Below are positions 10,986 to 22,866 of a DNA stretch of 64,000 nucleotides, piece by piece. Position numbers and translations under genes: made by a program. Numbering within the stretch: the first letter of the stretch is position 1; every line of letters begins with the position of its first letter. The stretch spans positions 14,632,001 to 14,696,000 of the forward strand of contig OZ234498.1 in the NCBI GenBank assembly GCA_965153455.1, written 5' to 3'. Below the pieces are notes generated by a model that ran no database searches, was not told the DNA's origin, and saw only the letters and a list, made by a program, of their open reading frames with translations. This DNA comes from Sphagnum compactum. Its lineage: Eukaryota > Bryophyta > Sphagnopsida > Sphagnales.

Positions 10986-13792
10986 AGAGTCAAAAGAATC
11001 TACTATATTTGAGTCTGACATGTTTGCCCCTCTTATTTTAGTGTACCCATTTAAAATGATTATCCTAAAATAAACCCTAAATTTTAAACCCACTTAAAAA
11101 CCTTCATGCCCAGGATTCCAGAAACTTTCTCAGTATGATAAATCCAGGCTTGATTAGAGGAGGGGTGGGAGAGGTTGAGGTGGAATTCTTTCACACATTT
11201 TTTATGGTCATTCCATTGATATAGCAATTTTCTGAAATTATTATCAAAAAACAATTCTACTACATATGGTAAGTGGGCCTATTCTCGTGACAACTAGTCC
11301 TAGAGAACAAAAGAAGAATAAAGTCAATGTATGTTCAATTTTGGTAAATAGAAAGAAAAATTATAATCCAAGCTTAATTGATTGAATGATTTTTGGATGT
11401 GTAATTTTTTATTTTTGAGAAATTTGTGAAGTTTTATTATAGGGGGGCATGTTGATGTGGCTAGGCTTACTAGTTTTCATCACAAAAAGAACCTATAATC
11501 ATAGCATATGGAATCTAATTTTTAATCTTCATTTTCTTATTATTAAACTATTTTTACTATATCTCCACCTTCCATTTACTTATGACTAAACTATGTTGTA
11601 GTATATTTTCAACATTATGAAATATATAGCTATTTGCTAAAACACTATTCACAAATGACTGAGTTTCTTTTGAAAATTCAACAACGATGAACATACATAA
11701 GATGAGTAATGTTGCTAAAAGAATGTTGTCACATTCATTGTTCGTTTTTTAAAAACAATTTCATTGTTAAATGCATAAGGTCATCCATCATTTTGAGGGT
11801 ATTAACCAAATATGTCAAAAATAAACTTAAAAAAAGTAACAACTGAATATAAAAGATTACATTTCTTTCTTCCTTAGGAAGTAGCAAGTTCTACAACAAA
11901 TTAAAGAACATTTGTTTATCATTGTGAAATTTTCATGAATTTCAAATTCCATATATTTAGGGGTATTCAAGTAATTTATAGTTTGTGCACATTTAAGCAA
12001 CTAGCCGAAGTTCAAATTCACACCCGTGATGAGAAAGAAAAAGAAAGGGCTTTGCTACATTTTATCACAAATAAAATTCATTTTTTGTTCACAATTCAAT
12101 TTTGTTATATTTCTATAAAGTGTAGTTGCATGTGTTTAATAACAAGAAATTTGAACATTGCTAATCAATTGTGCATTTTTCACAACTTGAGCCAATTCAT
12201 GTTATTAGAACTAACAACCAAATAGAAGGTAACACAAGGTTGTGTGATTTCCTACAACAATCAAATTTTAAAATGTGACAACAAAATTTATTGTAATATT
12301 TTGCTCTTCCTCAACTACATATTATCTATAGCTTGTGAATTTGGCCACTTGCTACATGTTCACACATGAATTGACAATTTTGAGAATTTGTTACTACCTT
12401 ATGCTAGTGGTCTTTTGTTTCATTTTTTAACTATATCAATGACTAGATCTATGTATCAAAAAATTGATATGCTATAATCCATTATATTGATGTAAAAAAA
12501 CCTTTCATATTCAATTGTGTTGCATATAATATAATTATTTCTATTGTGTGAACTTATTTTAAATTATTCAATCTACATAGAAACCTTTGAAAGTTTTTGA
12601 AAACAATTCACAAATTGCATAATTTGAAAAAAAGAATTGGTTCATAAATTTAAGATAAAATGTTGTAAATAATAAATGATTGATTTAAGAGTGGGTATTT
12701 TGATCAAATGTCTTCTAGATGTACCACAACTATATCTTTTGTATAATATGATCATGTTCTCATCTAATCCAAACTCACAAAAATTTCATGATTTAGCATG
12801 ATGTGGTCTATGAATGTTTACTCATGTGTCAAAATTATTTTAATTTTCTTCTTTTTTTGAGTTATTTTGTTTTGCTTGATTTCACTACAATTTTACATTC
12901 TAGGGAACAACATTATTAATTTTCCATTCCTAGAGATCATTTATTGAAATTTAAAACCAAATAAAAGGGTTAAGAATCGACTAAAGAAAATATGTACAAA
13001 CAATTGTACATTAGACCTTTATCCAAATTTGAATTCCTTAAAAAATCATGATATGTAATAATGTATTGAATATACAAGTTTAAAACAAAACTCAACATCT
13101 TAACCTTTGTTAAGGGCACATGATTTTGTTAGCCTCAAATAGAGAAGAACTTTGTAACAGAATTATTTTAACAATATCCTCCAAGGTCGTCAACAAAGTG
13201 AATTTTGATATGTTATATGATAGATATCTCCTACCACAAAAGTAATTATAAAGTTGACAACATCAAAAGGTAAAATACCACAACAATTTACAATCAAGTC
13301 AAATTCCAAAATAATATATGTAAGTTTTGAGTAAGGATTTGGGTATTGTCAATTAAACCATATGAAGATTGGTCTTCAAATACAAGTTTTGGTCTTGTAT
13401 ATGTAAAAAAATTAACACATTCTTCCATCTTCAAAATAACCCAATACATTAATATATTCAATGTGATAATCAACATTAAAAAATGGGTATAATCTTCATT
13501 TACATAAAATTTTGTTGTAGCGATGTGAAAAGTTTTTAAAAATGTTATAAGTGTTTCCAAAACACCTTTGTAACATGTGAGGAAGAAATTCATGTAATTT
13601 GATTTGCACCAACATGTGAAGAGGAGGTTCATGTAATTTGATCTATAGTTTATTTGAAAAATGTGACCTTACACCCTAATTTGCAACATAATCTCTATTG
13701 AAAGTTGAACAAGATACTCATGGTAGTCAAAAAATGCAAGTGGCATGTATCAACTAACTACAATGAAAAAAATGGTGGGAATTGTAGGTCTA
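10986..13792. other. AT-rich intergenic DNA
   Basis: I see no gene, clear repeat array or RNA gene here. Open frames at 11935-12225 and 13294-13632 are rich in Phe, Ile and Asn, as expected from AT-rich noncoding DNA. Confidence 0.55.
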
Positions 13793-14870
13793 GTGTCAAA
13801 TTTTCATATGTAGCCACTATTTATCAAGTGTGGAATAATGGTAATACACCAAATATGTTGTGTAATGTATTTCTCACACCATGTGCAAGTAGAATATTGC
13901 TTAATTTTTACTATTTTAATGACTATTTTACCCTACCCATAAACTTGGAAATGTGACAAACCTTTTGTTCATGTATTTTGAAACTTTTCCTACTTTATTA
14001 TATTTATTTAAACACATGTGCATGTCAACTTTCAACTAAAAATCCTCAATGTATCAACAAATCTTTAATGTATAGGAAAACATGTGGCAAATGAAAATTA
14101 ACTACAATAAAAAAAAAAAGGCAATAAATGTAAACTTGGTGTCAATTTTTAATATGTGACCATCTATTTGTCATGTGTGGAAAAGTGGTTATACATAGTG
14201 GATAGTTCATACAATGTGTGAATAGTGTATTGATATTTTTTGATACATTAATGACTACCATACAATAACCATAGACTTACAAATATGATAGTTTCTTGTC
14301 CATGTATTTTGAGAAATTTTTTCGCCCTTGTTATATTTAAACATGCATGGTAGTTTTCAATTGAAAAAATCATCAGCACATGTATTGAAAAAAACTTCAA
14401 TGTATCAACAAATTCTTCTAATGTTTTAAAAAACACAACAAATATTAATTGGTTATAATCAAAACATAGACTAATTAGGTGTTAATTTTTGTATGTTGGC
14501 TATCCATTAAGTCTCATGTGTGGAAAAGTGGTTATACATGGAGGGTATTGTTGACACAACGTGTGATTAGTGTATGGGTATTTTGTGATATATTGGCCTT
14601 TGCCTTATGATAACCATAAGCAAAAACCACGGTAGCTTCTTGCCCATGTATTTTGAGAAAAGATTCCCACCTTTGTTATGTTTAAACACACTTGATAGTT
14701 TTCAATTAAAAAATCCTCAATGTATCAAAAAAATGTGGCAAATAACAATTGGCTTCATTTGAAAAATGACGGAAAACATAAACTAGGTGTCAATTTTTGA
14801 TATGCAACTATTTATTTGTCACTTGTCGAAAAGTGATGATGCATAGAATGTATTGTTTGTGCACCACATG
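13793..14870. repeat. Diverged tandem repeat, period about 310-346 bp
   Basis: Repeat starts (GTGTCAA or GTGTTAA followed by TTTT) fall at about 13793, 14139, 14479 and 14787. Each unit contains, in order, GTGTGGAA...GTGGT, a block with TAATGACTA or a variant, CATGTATTTTGA, TTTAAACA and AATGTATCAA. The last unit is partial. Units have drifted strongly, so the array is old. It is noncoding. Confidence 0.7.
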
Positions 14871-14884
14871 TTAATAGGGTCAAA

Positions 14885-15005
14885 ACACACTATGGGGAGG
14901 CCAAGATTGTTGTCACATTGTATTGTTTTTTAGTGGTTCCATGTTTGAATTTTAACCATGTTATTATTTTGAAGGATTTTCATAATGTTTTTGCATAATA
15001 TGGTA
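14885..15005. repeat. Dispersed repeat block, second copy at 20098-20220
   Basis: This block begins CACACTATGGGG and passes through GTCACATTGTA to end TTTTTGCATAATATGG. A diverged match lies at about 20098-20220 (CACACTATAGTGACC ... TTTTTGCATATTATG). It may be one end of an old transposable element. The class is unknown. Confidence 0.5.
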
Positions 15006-18000
15006 GGTAAAAATCCAAAAAGTCAAAATCCAAAAAACTTACACTTTTAATCTAATATGATGTGATGTTACATGAATTACATGAATTGCCACATGAATTA
15101 TCTTAAATTGAACTATTCAATTTTTCTCACTTAAATTTGTTTCAAATAAATGTTATTTGCAAAAAGTAGCCCCACAAAACTCTTTGAGTCCTTTTTCTTT
15201 TTTTTGAGACCCCGACTTTGAATAAGCTTAGTGATACTTAGGTTAATATCCAAATTGCAAGATTTCATTAGGGTTGAGAACCAACCCTTTGAAACCTTAC
15301 CTTTTTATTTAAATTTGAAAACATTAATACCTTGGTAGGGTATTTAAAAATAACAAGGTATGGTTCTTAGTTTTATGAGTTTAGTCTAGTTATAGTTTTT
15401 AGGCTAGGTTATTAGGTTATAGGCTAGGTATCCTATGGGTTTCCAAAGAAAAAGAATTGAGGTTTCAAGTGACATTACCCCAATCATTGTGTGGAGGAAA
15501 TTTTTTATCATCTTATTTAATTTCCACAAAAAACATAAAATGGGCCCAAGTCCACTTTATTTTTATTTTTATTTTAAAAAAAAATTGTTTGTGTAGTGTG
15601 TTATGTAGTTTAAGGAGCTTTGCTTTTGCTTTTTGTCTTGCTTTGCTTTGTTTTTTTTGGTGGCTTGCAAGTTCTTAGTTGCAAGCTTCATTTCCCTTGG
15701 GTGATTTGTGTTGTTTGACTCCTCTTGCTTACTATTTGACTCCTTTTCTATTGTTGTCCAACTTTTTTTATGTTTAGTTTTTCTCATGTTATTGTTTGAC
15801 TCTTCTCCAAAGTCAAGTACCTTTTTAACCTATCTCCCATGTTTGCTTGGTTCTTCTTGCATTGTTGTTTGACTCCTCTTGCATTGTTACTCATTCATTT
15901 GGTACTTCAACCTCCCATCTATTTTGTATAGGTTTGGGAATGAAGAGCTTGGAGCTATTGATCATGTTGCATTCTTCATTTTTTATATTGTTGTGTTTTG
16001 TTTGTTTGTCCTTTGTTTTCATTTATTTTTTGTTTTATCTTGTTGATATGTTTTGGATGTTCATGTTACATGTTTGTTTTTTGATTCATTTTGGTGAAAC
16101 ATTTGTCCATGTTGAAGTTCAATCTTTATTTGTTTGTTTATTTCTATGTAACATGACAACATTTTGACATTAGTATATGTGTTTGTTGCTTGCAAGATTT
16201 GTTAATAATTCATATACATTTTGTTGCATTGCATTACACATGCATTTTGTGTACCCATTTTTTACATGATAAAGAAAGGAGGGCTAAGTGACGTATTTTG
16301 ACCTTGTAAAAGTTAGTAAATATTTTGAGTTTTATTTTCTAGAGGGTTAGATAGTTAAATCAATTTACAAGTAGAAAACTAAAGCCACATTTTTGGTAAA
16401 ACAAACTATTGTTTTGACTTCTCCACTCTTTGTTGGGTAGCAATCTTGTGAAAAAAGGAATAGTCAAGTGAAAATGAAAATAGAATAACAATTGAAAATA
16501 AAACATGTGAACTTGTTTCAATGATGCTTTTATGGAAGAACTCTTTGAAAATTATCCTAGCAATTTGGAAATAGAATGTAATAGAGGTCTTTAAAATGAA
16601 GAAAAATGAATGAAAATGAACCTTCACGTTTAATTTAAAACTTCAAAACATAAACGCACTATGTGGTGTTTTTTTGTGTTAATAGATAACAAAAAAATTG
16701 AGTGTAACAATTTTCAAATGATGTATTATATTCTTTGTTACAATAGTTCTGTCAATGCATCTAATCCTAATAATTGGACAAGAAAAGACTTGATTTCATC
16801 TTACAAAACAAATGATATAACAACATTCAACAAATATGAATGCAAAACATACCAATATTACAACAAAAATTTAAATGAGGAAATAAATAGTCATTTAAGG
16901 AGAAAATATGTTCGGAAACAAACTAGCGAAAAAAAGGCCCAATCTGTTTAGAGGTCAAATTTCAATTTTCTTTTGCTACAAAAGATACTTTCAAAAAGGA
17001 TGATGTGCAACAAAAAGAACTGATACAAGATTTAAGCCTTTTAATTATCTTGCCAGTACAATTTGTGCAAAGTATTTGATCCAAGTGTTTGGCTTTACAT
17101 TTGTGTCCTTAAATGGTCTTTCTTTCAAGAAAAGAGTTTAAAAAAAAAGGGTATTGCCTAACTTGGTGAAGAAAATGAAACAAAAATATGTTTTTGCCAA
17201 AATTAATTGAATGCAATACTATCCCATAAGGTAACCACACTGGTTAGCTATTACCAACCACCCAAATGTAGCCTACCTACCTAACTACCTAGTATCCATT
17301 AAGTACTTTACATACATAGGTGCCGACTACTTACATTACCGACCTACTTACCTAGGGTGGTACTTACCAGTGTTGGGCGGTTCTTACAATTGGGGACATG
17401 CATTCTTCGGTTATCAACCAGGGTATATATTCACTTGTCTGCCGGTTATCAGCCTGATATACACCCACTTGCCCACCAGTTCTCAAAAATCAAAGAGCCA
17501 AGCTTGGTATATATAACTGCGGGTTCTCAAACACAATGAGAAGTCAAAGAACCGACCAGAGACTCAACGGTTCTTTGCTGGTTCTTTGACACGGAACCTG
17601 TTCCATTCTGAAATGCGAGGCTGATTCCGGTAAAACTCATGCATGGCTGAAGGCTGTACTGTGCGGAAAGAGGCATTGGAGCTTGGGCTTTTACGGTGTG
17701 TAAAATGGGCATTGGAGCTTCTTTATTCGATGATACCTGGTGGGTTAACGTGGGAGAAAATCATTATAACAAATTAGTGAGCATTTCATTAAAAAAAATT
17801 TGTAACACGCACCTGAATTACCAGGCAAGATTACGCCCTTGTAATGTGCATTCAGATGGCACAAACATACAACATTTTATTTATTTTCTTATGTAGATTA
17901 TTCTGAGAATGGTGGTCATATATCGAAACAGACTCTCCAACTTTTGAGAGCAATTGTTATGAGTTTCAAGAATTGCCCTAAATACTTGGTGGGAGGTTTG

Positions 18001-18069
18001 GTGCCATTTGCGATACGCACACAAAATTGGTACTTTCATCTTTTCAAGCAGTTTTGAGATTCTTATTTA
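15006..18069. other. Intergenic DNA, T-rich then mixed
   Basis: No supportable gene. About 15560-16260 is T/G-rich with recurring TTGACTCCTCTTGC-type words. About 17220-17350 has repeated CCTACCTA words. About 17350-17760 is an isolated stretch of higher GC with repeated GGTTCTTTG and GGTTATCA words and two short open frames (17357-17539 and 17696-17896) that match no family I know. Confidence 0.5.
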
Positions 18070-18310
18070 CTTATGAATGGAAATGATGAGAACAATTTCA
18101 ATACTCTCTACATCAATTTGCATCCCATTTATCATCAATTGAAATTGAATTGAATTTAGTCAAGTTTGAATTCCATTCAATTCAAATCCAATTCCAATGG
18201 ATTGTTGCATGCAATGCCATTAAATATTTTTTTATGGAACTTAATTTCCATTTTTTTCCACCATTTCATCATCATTAGTAATGTGTAGGAATGTAAAGCC
18301 CAATGCAAAG
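18070..18310. repeat. Dispersed repeat block matching 5230-5450
   Basis: Shared features in the same order are ATCAATTTGCAT, TTGAATT runs, TTGCATGCAATGCCAT and TAAAGCCCAA. Homology is visible over about 220 bp with small gaps. It has the same orientation as the copy at 5230-5450. Confidence 0.6.
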
Positions 18311-19399
18311 CCTTTGGTGAACTAACACCTACACCATTATCAATAGAGGATGAATGATCTGACCACCTCAAGGTGGATGAAGAGATAGACTAAATAAGTT
18401 TCATAGGTTAGGTTAGATGCCCTAGTACATGGTACTATATTACCTAGGGTCATCCATCACAATAGGGTTTGTAATTTTGTAATTTTGTTTTCATGCTTCT
18501 AGATTTTTGTCATTGCCATTTTGCTTGTGATTGTTGTGTTTTGAATTTTGTTTTGATGTTTCTAGATTTCCACCATTGTTGCTTTGCTTGTGGTTATTAT
18601 ATTATTGTTTTGAGCTTTGCCATAATTGAGTTTGAATTTTTTTTTGTCATTACTTTAGTTGTTGTCATCATTGTATTCATAGTAGTCATAACCATCGTGT
18701 CAAGGTTGTGATGCCATCCTATTCATTATTGTTGTGGCCTAGGTTGGCTTTGAACTTTGCCATCATGTTAATGCACAATTTGTCACCAAAGCATTGCCAT
18801 AACATTGATTTGTTGAGTGTGAATCATCACCTAGTGATGCCATTGTTGCTTGGTTCATTGCTATCATTGTGCTCGTTGACATTCTTTGCCATAGTTGGAA
18901 TTGATGAGCATTGTCCTTGCCTTGGCTTTGGTTAGCATTGCCCATCACTAGCAACACCATTGATGCCAAGTCTATTGTTGGTTTGATGTTCATGCCAACG
19001 AAACTTGGATACTTGTTGAACTTTACTTGTTGCACCACTATTGAGATCTATTGTTGCATTACCATCAATTGACACTTGCAAAGCTTTGCCACACTCCATG
19101 CCATTTTTGATGTTTTACCACCCTCCACACTATTGCCACATTTTACACCAATATTGTGGCATCCCTTTACATTTTTTCACCCTCTATGCCTTTGCCACGT
19201 TTCCACACCAATGTTGCAATGTCCTTTCTAGGTTCTACCATATTCCACATTAAAACATTGCCGATAGAAGCTTTGACATAGATGAGAATACTACTTACTA
19301 TACACATGTATTGTCTTGTAAATGTGATGTAGATCATTTAAGGACATGGTATTTTATGGTTTTGAAAAGAGCATTTCATTTGAAGTGGAACCCAAATAA
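18311..19399. other. Quasi-repetitive low-complexity DNA
   Basis: The words CATTGCCA, TTGTTGC and TTGCCACAT/TTCCACACC recur at irregular spacing between 18490 and 19260. The open frames here are by-products of this composition. I see no gene. Confidence 0.5.
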
Positions 19400-20220
19400 T
19401 GTACATGAAGTAAAGTTTAGATTTCAATCTAGTGAAGGGTTGGGAGGTGCCCTTTTATTACTCAATTCTTCCTAATCACCTTGCATATCCTCACATGGAA
19501 ATTTTAATTGACCCTCAAATTTTGAATGTGTTTTTTAGCTCCTTACATTTGGGGTTAGAGGGGGATGTGGAAATTTTGGGATGGGATGAAAAGCTGCTCA
19601 AAATTGAGCTCATGAACATGTGAAAACATACAAATAAAAAGAAAGAGATTTGTGAATTTGGAATGAAATAATTGGGTGACAAACTTGCTACATATTTCCC
19701 ACAAACTCACAATAAACTCACATTGCTTGAACTTGAGAGGTGTCATAAGTTCTTTCCTTATAATATACTTTGTGATTTTCCACGGAGGCTATACATTGAA
19801 ATGACCAAAACTATCAAAAGTTCCTAATTGGATTTTCAAAATTGGGACATGTAATGTTTTGAAACTTTGAAGGTTCATAACCTTGTCAACTTAACTTTTT
19901 CATTATCATACAACCATGTTATCATGTGATTTTTGTCAAGATCTTTCCAATGTGATGTTGCATGTTTCAATTAAAGTTCATTTGACCAGGTTTTTTGGAT
20001 TTTAACGATTTTGAACCAACCACCAATGTGATTTTTGGCCATTCTTTTGGCCATAACTAGCTCACAATTCCAAATGAAAAATGTGAAAGGTGAAAGCACA
20101 CTATAGTGACCCCCTTTGGGCTGTCACATTGTACTACTTTTCAAGGATGTGCATGTTTGAGTGTATTCCACCTCAAACTTTCAAAAGATTTTCACAATAT
20201 TTTTGCATATTATGTTAGAG
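19400..20220. repeat. Diverged dispersed repeat, copy B
   Basis: The part from about 19570 to 19890 matches 4200-4530 in the same orientation (GGATGGGATGAAAA, ATAATATACTTTGTGAT, AGGTTCATAACC). The last 120 bp match 14885-15005. The order of blocks relative to copy A is permuted, because the 18070 block lies upstream here but the 5230 block lies downstream in copy A. Confidence 0.5.
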
Positions 20221-22762
20221 TATAACCTAAGCAAGAGATTAGAAAAGAAACTATTTCATTTCATTTTATAAAGTGGGAGATTGGAGTATATTTGTGAAAA
20301 CAAATGTAGTGTACTTATGTGTTCAAAAACACAAATATACTCCAAAAACAATCTAAATGATTTTTAATATTTATGAAAGTTGAAAGTATATTGAACCATG
20401 TCGTTTCACATAATATGAACCATGTTTGGATACCATGTGACTAATTTGAAATTTTCATTTCAAAAAAAAAATTGTTTTAGCAAAGATGCGATAAATGTGT
20501 ATTAAATTGAAAATTTGACAAATAATCACATTCACATAGAAGATAACAAGCATAGCTAGATGGGCCATTTTAAAATTTTCATTAAAATTTATTATTTTAA
20601 TGATTAATGAAGCTCTAAAGTTAGTGAAATTAAAACGAAACTCCAGCCCTATTATACTAATGTATATCATAAATATATTCATGGATAACTTAATTTAGGT
20701 AATGAAATTTGTTATTATTTTAAAAATAATACTATATAACACTAGTTTTACAAAAATAAGTATTATAGGGCCCAAAAACCAAAATTGATACCCAAAATCA
20801 AATGTATCGTTAGGGTCAATTTTTTTAATTTATTTATTTATCAAAAAATTGTACTTAATATTTAGAGAACATAAAGTTATTGAACAAATAATAGCACCCC
20901 AATTTATTAAGCTCTAATTCAATGTTTAAGAATGCTCATTTAGTTACTTGTTCCAGTTTTAATGGCCACTCCAATCAAATGTGGAACCTCCAATCTGAAG
21001 CCCGTAGAACCTAGCATCTGCATTAGGGTTTTGTTTTTCAATTTTGTTGATACAAGAAATTTGGAGATTTTTTTAAAAAGAAAAAGAAAAACTAGTGGAA
21101 TTTACTTTAGAAGAAACACCTTTACTCAAATTTTTCCAAATTTTTTTGTCAAAAAAAATCACCAGATCTAGGTCTTAGTAAGTAATAATAGCCATTACGG
21201 CCATTTGAATTCAATATATTGGGCTTGTGTTAGCTCACGGACTTTGGTTCCATTTCAAAATTTTCTTAAATTCAAGACTAAATTGGGTATCTAACCAATT
21301 TTAAATTTTAATTTTAAATTAGACTTGGACTTAACGAAATTTGGCTTCATTTGACTACAAGTGACATAGAGGAATGTAGAAATGTTTAGGAATCCTGCTA
21401 TATTTTGGCGATATCATGGAACTTGTTGTCTAAATATGGCAATTTCAAAAGAAAAATCCTCATAATGTGACCACTTTGAGCCATATTATTATTATTATTA
21501 TTATTTCCCACCCAAGAAAAAGCCTTTTTTTTAATGAATTACACAACTTTTTTCTTGGGTCTTTAGGATGCTAATTTTCCTCCCACCAAAAAATAATGGC
21601 AATGCCAACCCGGATATCCAAAATTTTTAAAGGTCAATTAATCTGAAAATACTCAGCAAAACAAAACACACCATTTGTATTGTACACATAATACATAATG
21701 GCATTTGTGTAAAGTTTTGTAAGTTTGGTTTTGAGCATTTGGATATAAAATTTGTAGACCAAGCGTAAAATGAAACAAGATTGCGTTAAGGTGAAAGTAT
21801 GGTAAAATATTTTTAAAAATGTTGACAACTTAATGGTGAGTTAAAATATATCTGAATTTTGACATAAAATTCGATTACATTCAAGTTTCATTTTGCAATC
21901 ATTTTTCTTTTCAATGATTTTAGTATATTTTGATTAAAAATTTGGAAATAATTAAATAATAAAAAAATACTTTTGAAATTGATCATTTAATATCATGTTT
22001 TTTTTTTGAAAAATCATTAGAAAAATTTAATGAAATTCAAAATTATAGAACGTACTTAATGTGTATATAAAACATATTAATGAAAATCCTTGGTTAAATG
22101 TTTCCTATTTTTAAAAAAAGTTCAATGGGTCTAATAAAATGAAAGGGTTTTATTCGTTATGGTATCACCCAATCATACTTTCACCTAATTGTGAAACAAT
22201 TGTGAATGTAGTTGGAGAAAAAAAATCTATGATTGAAAGTTGTTCTTGGGGCAAAGAAACCTTAATTTGGCCTTGCATCATAGGATGTCTTTCATCCATA
22301 GGCATTTTCCATTGTAAAGACCCAAGGTGAACATCTTGATATGCAAGGTAAAACCTTAGGGTGGGGAACACTCCCAAATAATTTGGAATTTTCGCCACAA
22401 AGGTTTTTTTCCCTTTTTTTTCCTCCAAATTTGTGATTTGCCAAGGTGGTGATCATCCATAAGCTAGTTTGGTCACATTTGGCTATGAACAAACTATTAA
22501 TGCCACCTTTTGAGGGCTTGGCAAATACCAATAATCAAAGAAAGAATTTACTTGCCAAGAAAAAAAATTAGTGAAAAAAAAAAAAACAAAAAAAAACAAT
22601 AGACAAAGGGAAGTGAAAACACCAACACAAATAAAAACTTAAAGAAATAAAACCAACTCATGTTGTTCATTATCTTTTAGGAATTTCCAAAAAGGTAGTA
22701 CCACTTGTAGGAATCATCACAATAGACACTAGAAACACATCAAAAGGCTTTACAAGCCTTAT
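20221..22762. other. AT-rich intergenic DNA
   Basis: I see no gene. A (TTA)n run lies at about 21487-21505. The minus frame at 22165-22428 looks mildly protein-like but has no splice context and no family I can name. Confidence 0.5.
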
Positions 22763-22866
22763 GCCCTTGTTGGTAAGTGGTAAGTGGCAAGCAATTTGTA
22801 AAGTAACATACAACTTGTATTGCTAGCTTACAAATTGCTTGCCATTTACCACCTACCAACAAGGGC
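22763..22866. repeat. Near-perfect hairpin, arms about 39 bp
   Basis: The left arm starts GCCCTTGTTGGTAAGTGG and continues GGCAAGCAATTTGTAA. The right arm is its reverse complement with only two mismatches, one of them a G-U pair in RNA. The loop is about 27 nt. Either a recently formed small foldback element or a miRNA/siRNA precursor would look like this. No promoter is evident. Confidence 0.8.

Noticed and set aside
13294-13632. 112-codon minus frame
   Set aside because: Rich in Phe, Ile, Leu and Asn as expected for AT-rich noncoding DNA; no motif.
15569-15787. Lys/Asn/Gln-rich minus frame
   Set aside because: Composition artefact of the T-rich plus strand.
22165-22428. 87-codon minus frame with fairly protein-like content
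   Set aside because: No splice context, no recognised motif, and an overlapping alternative frame of similar quality.
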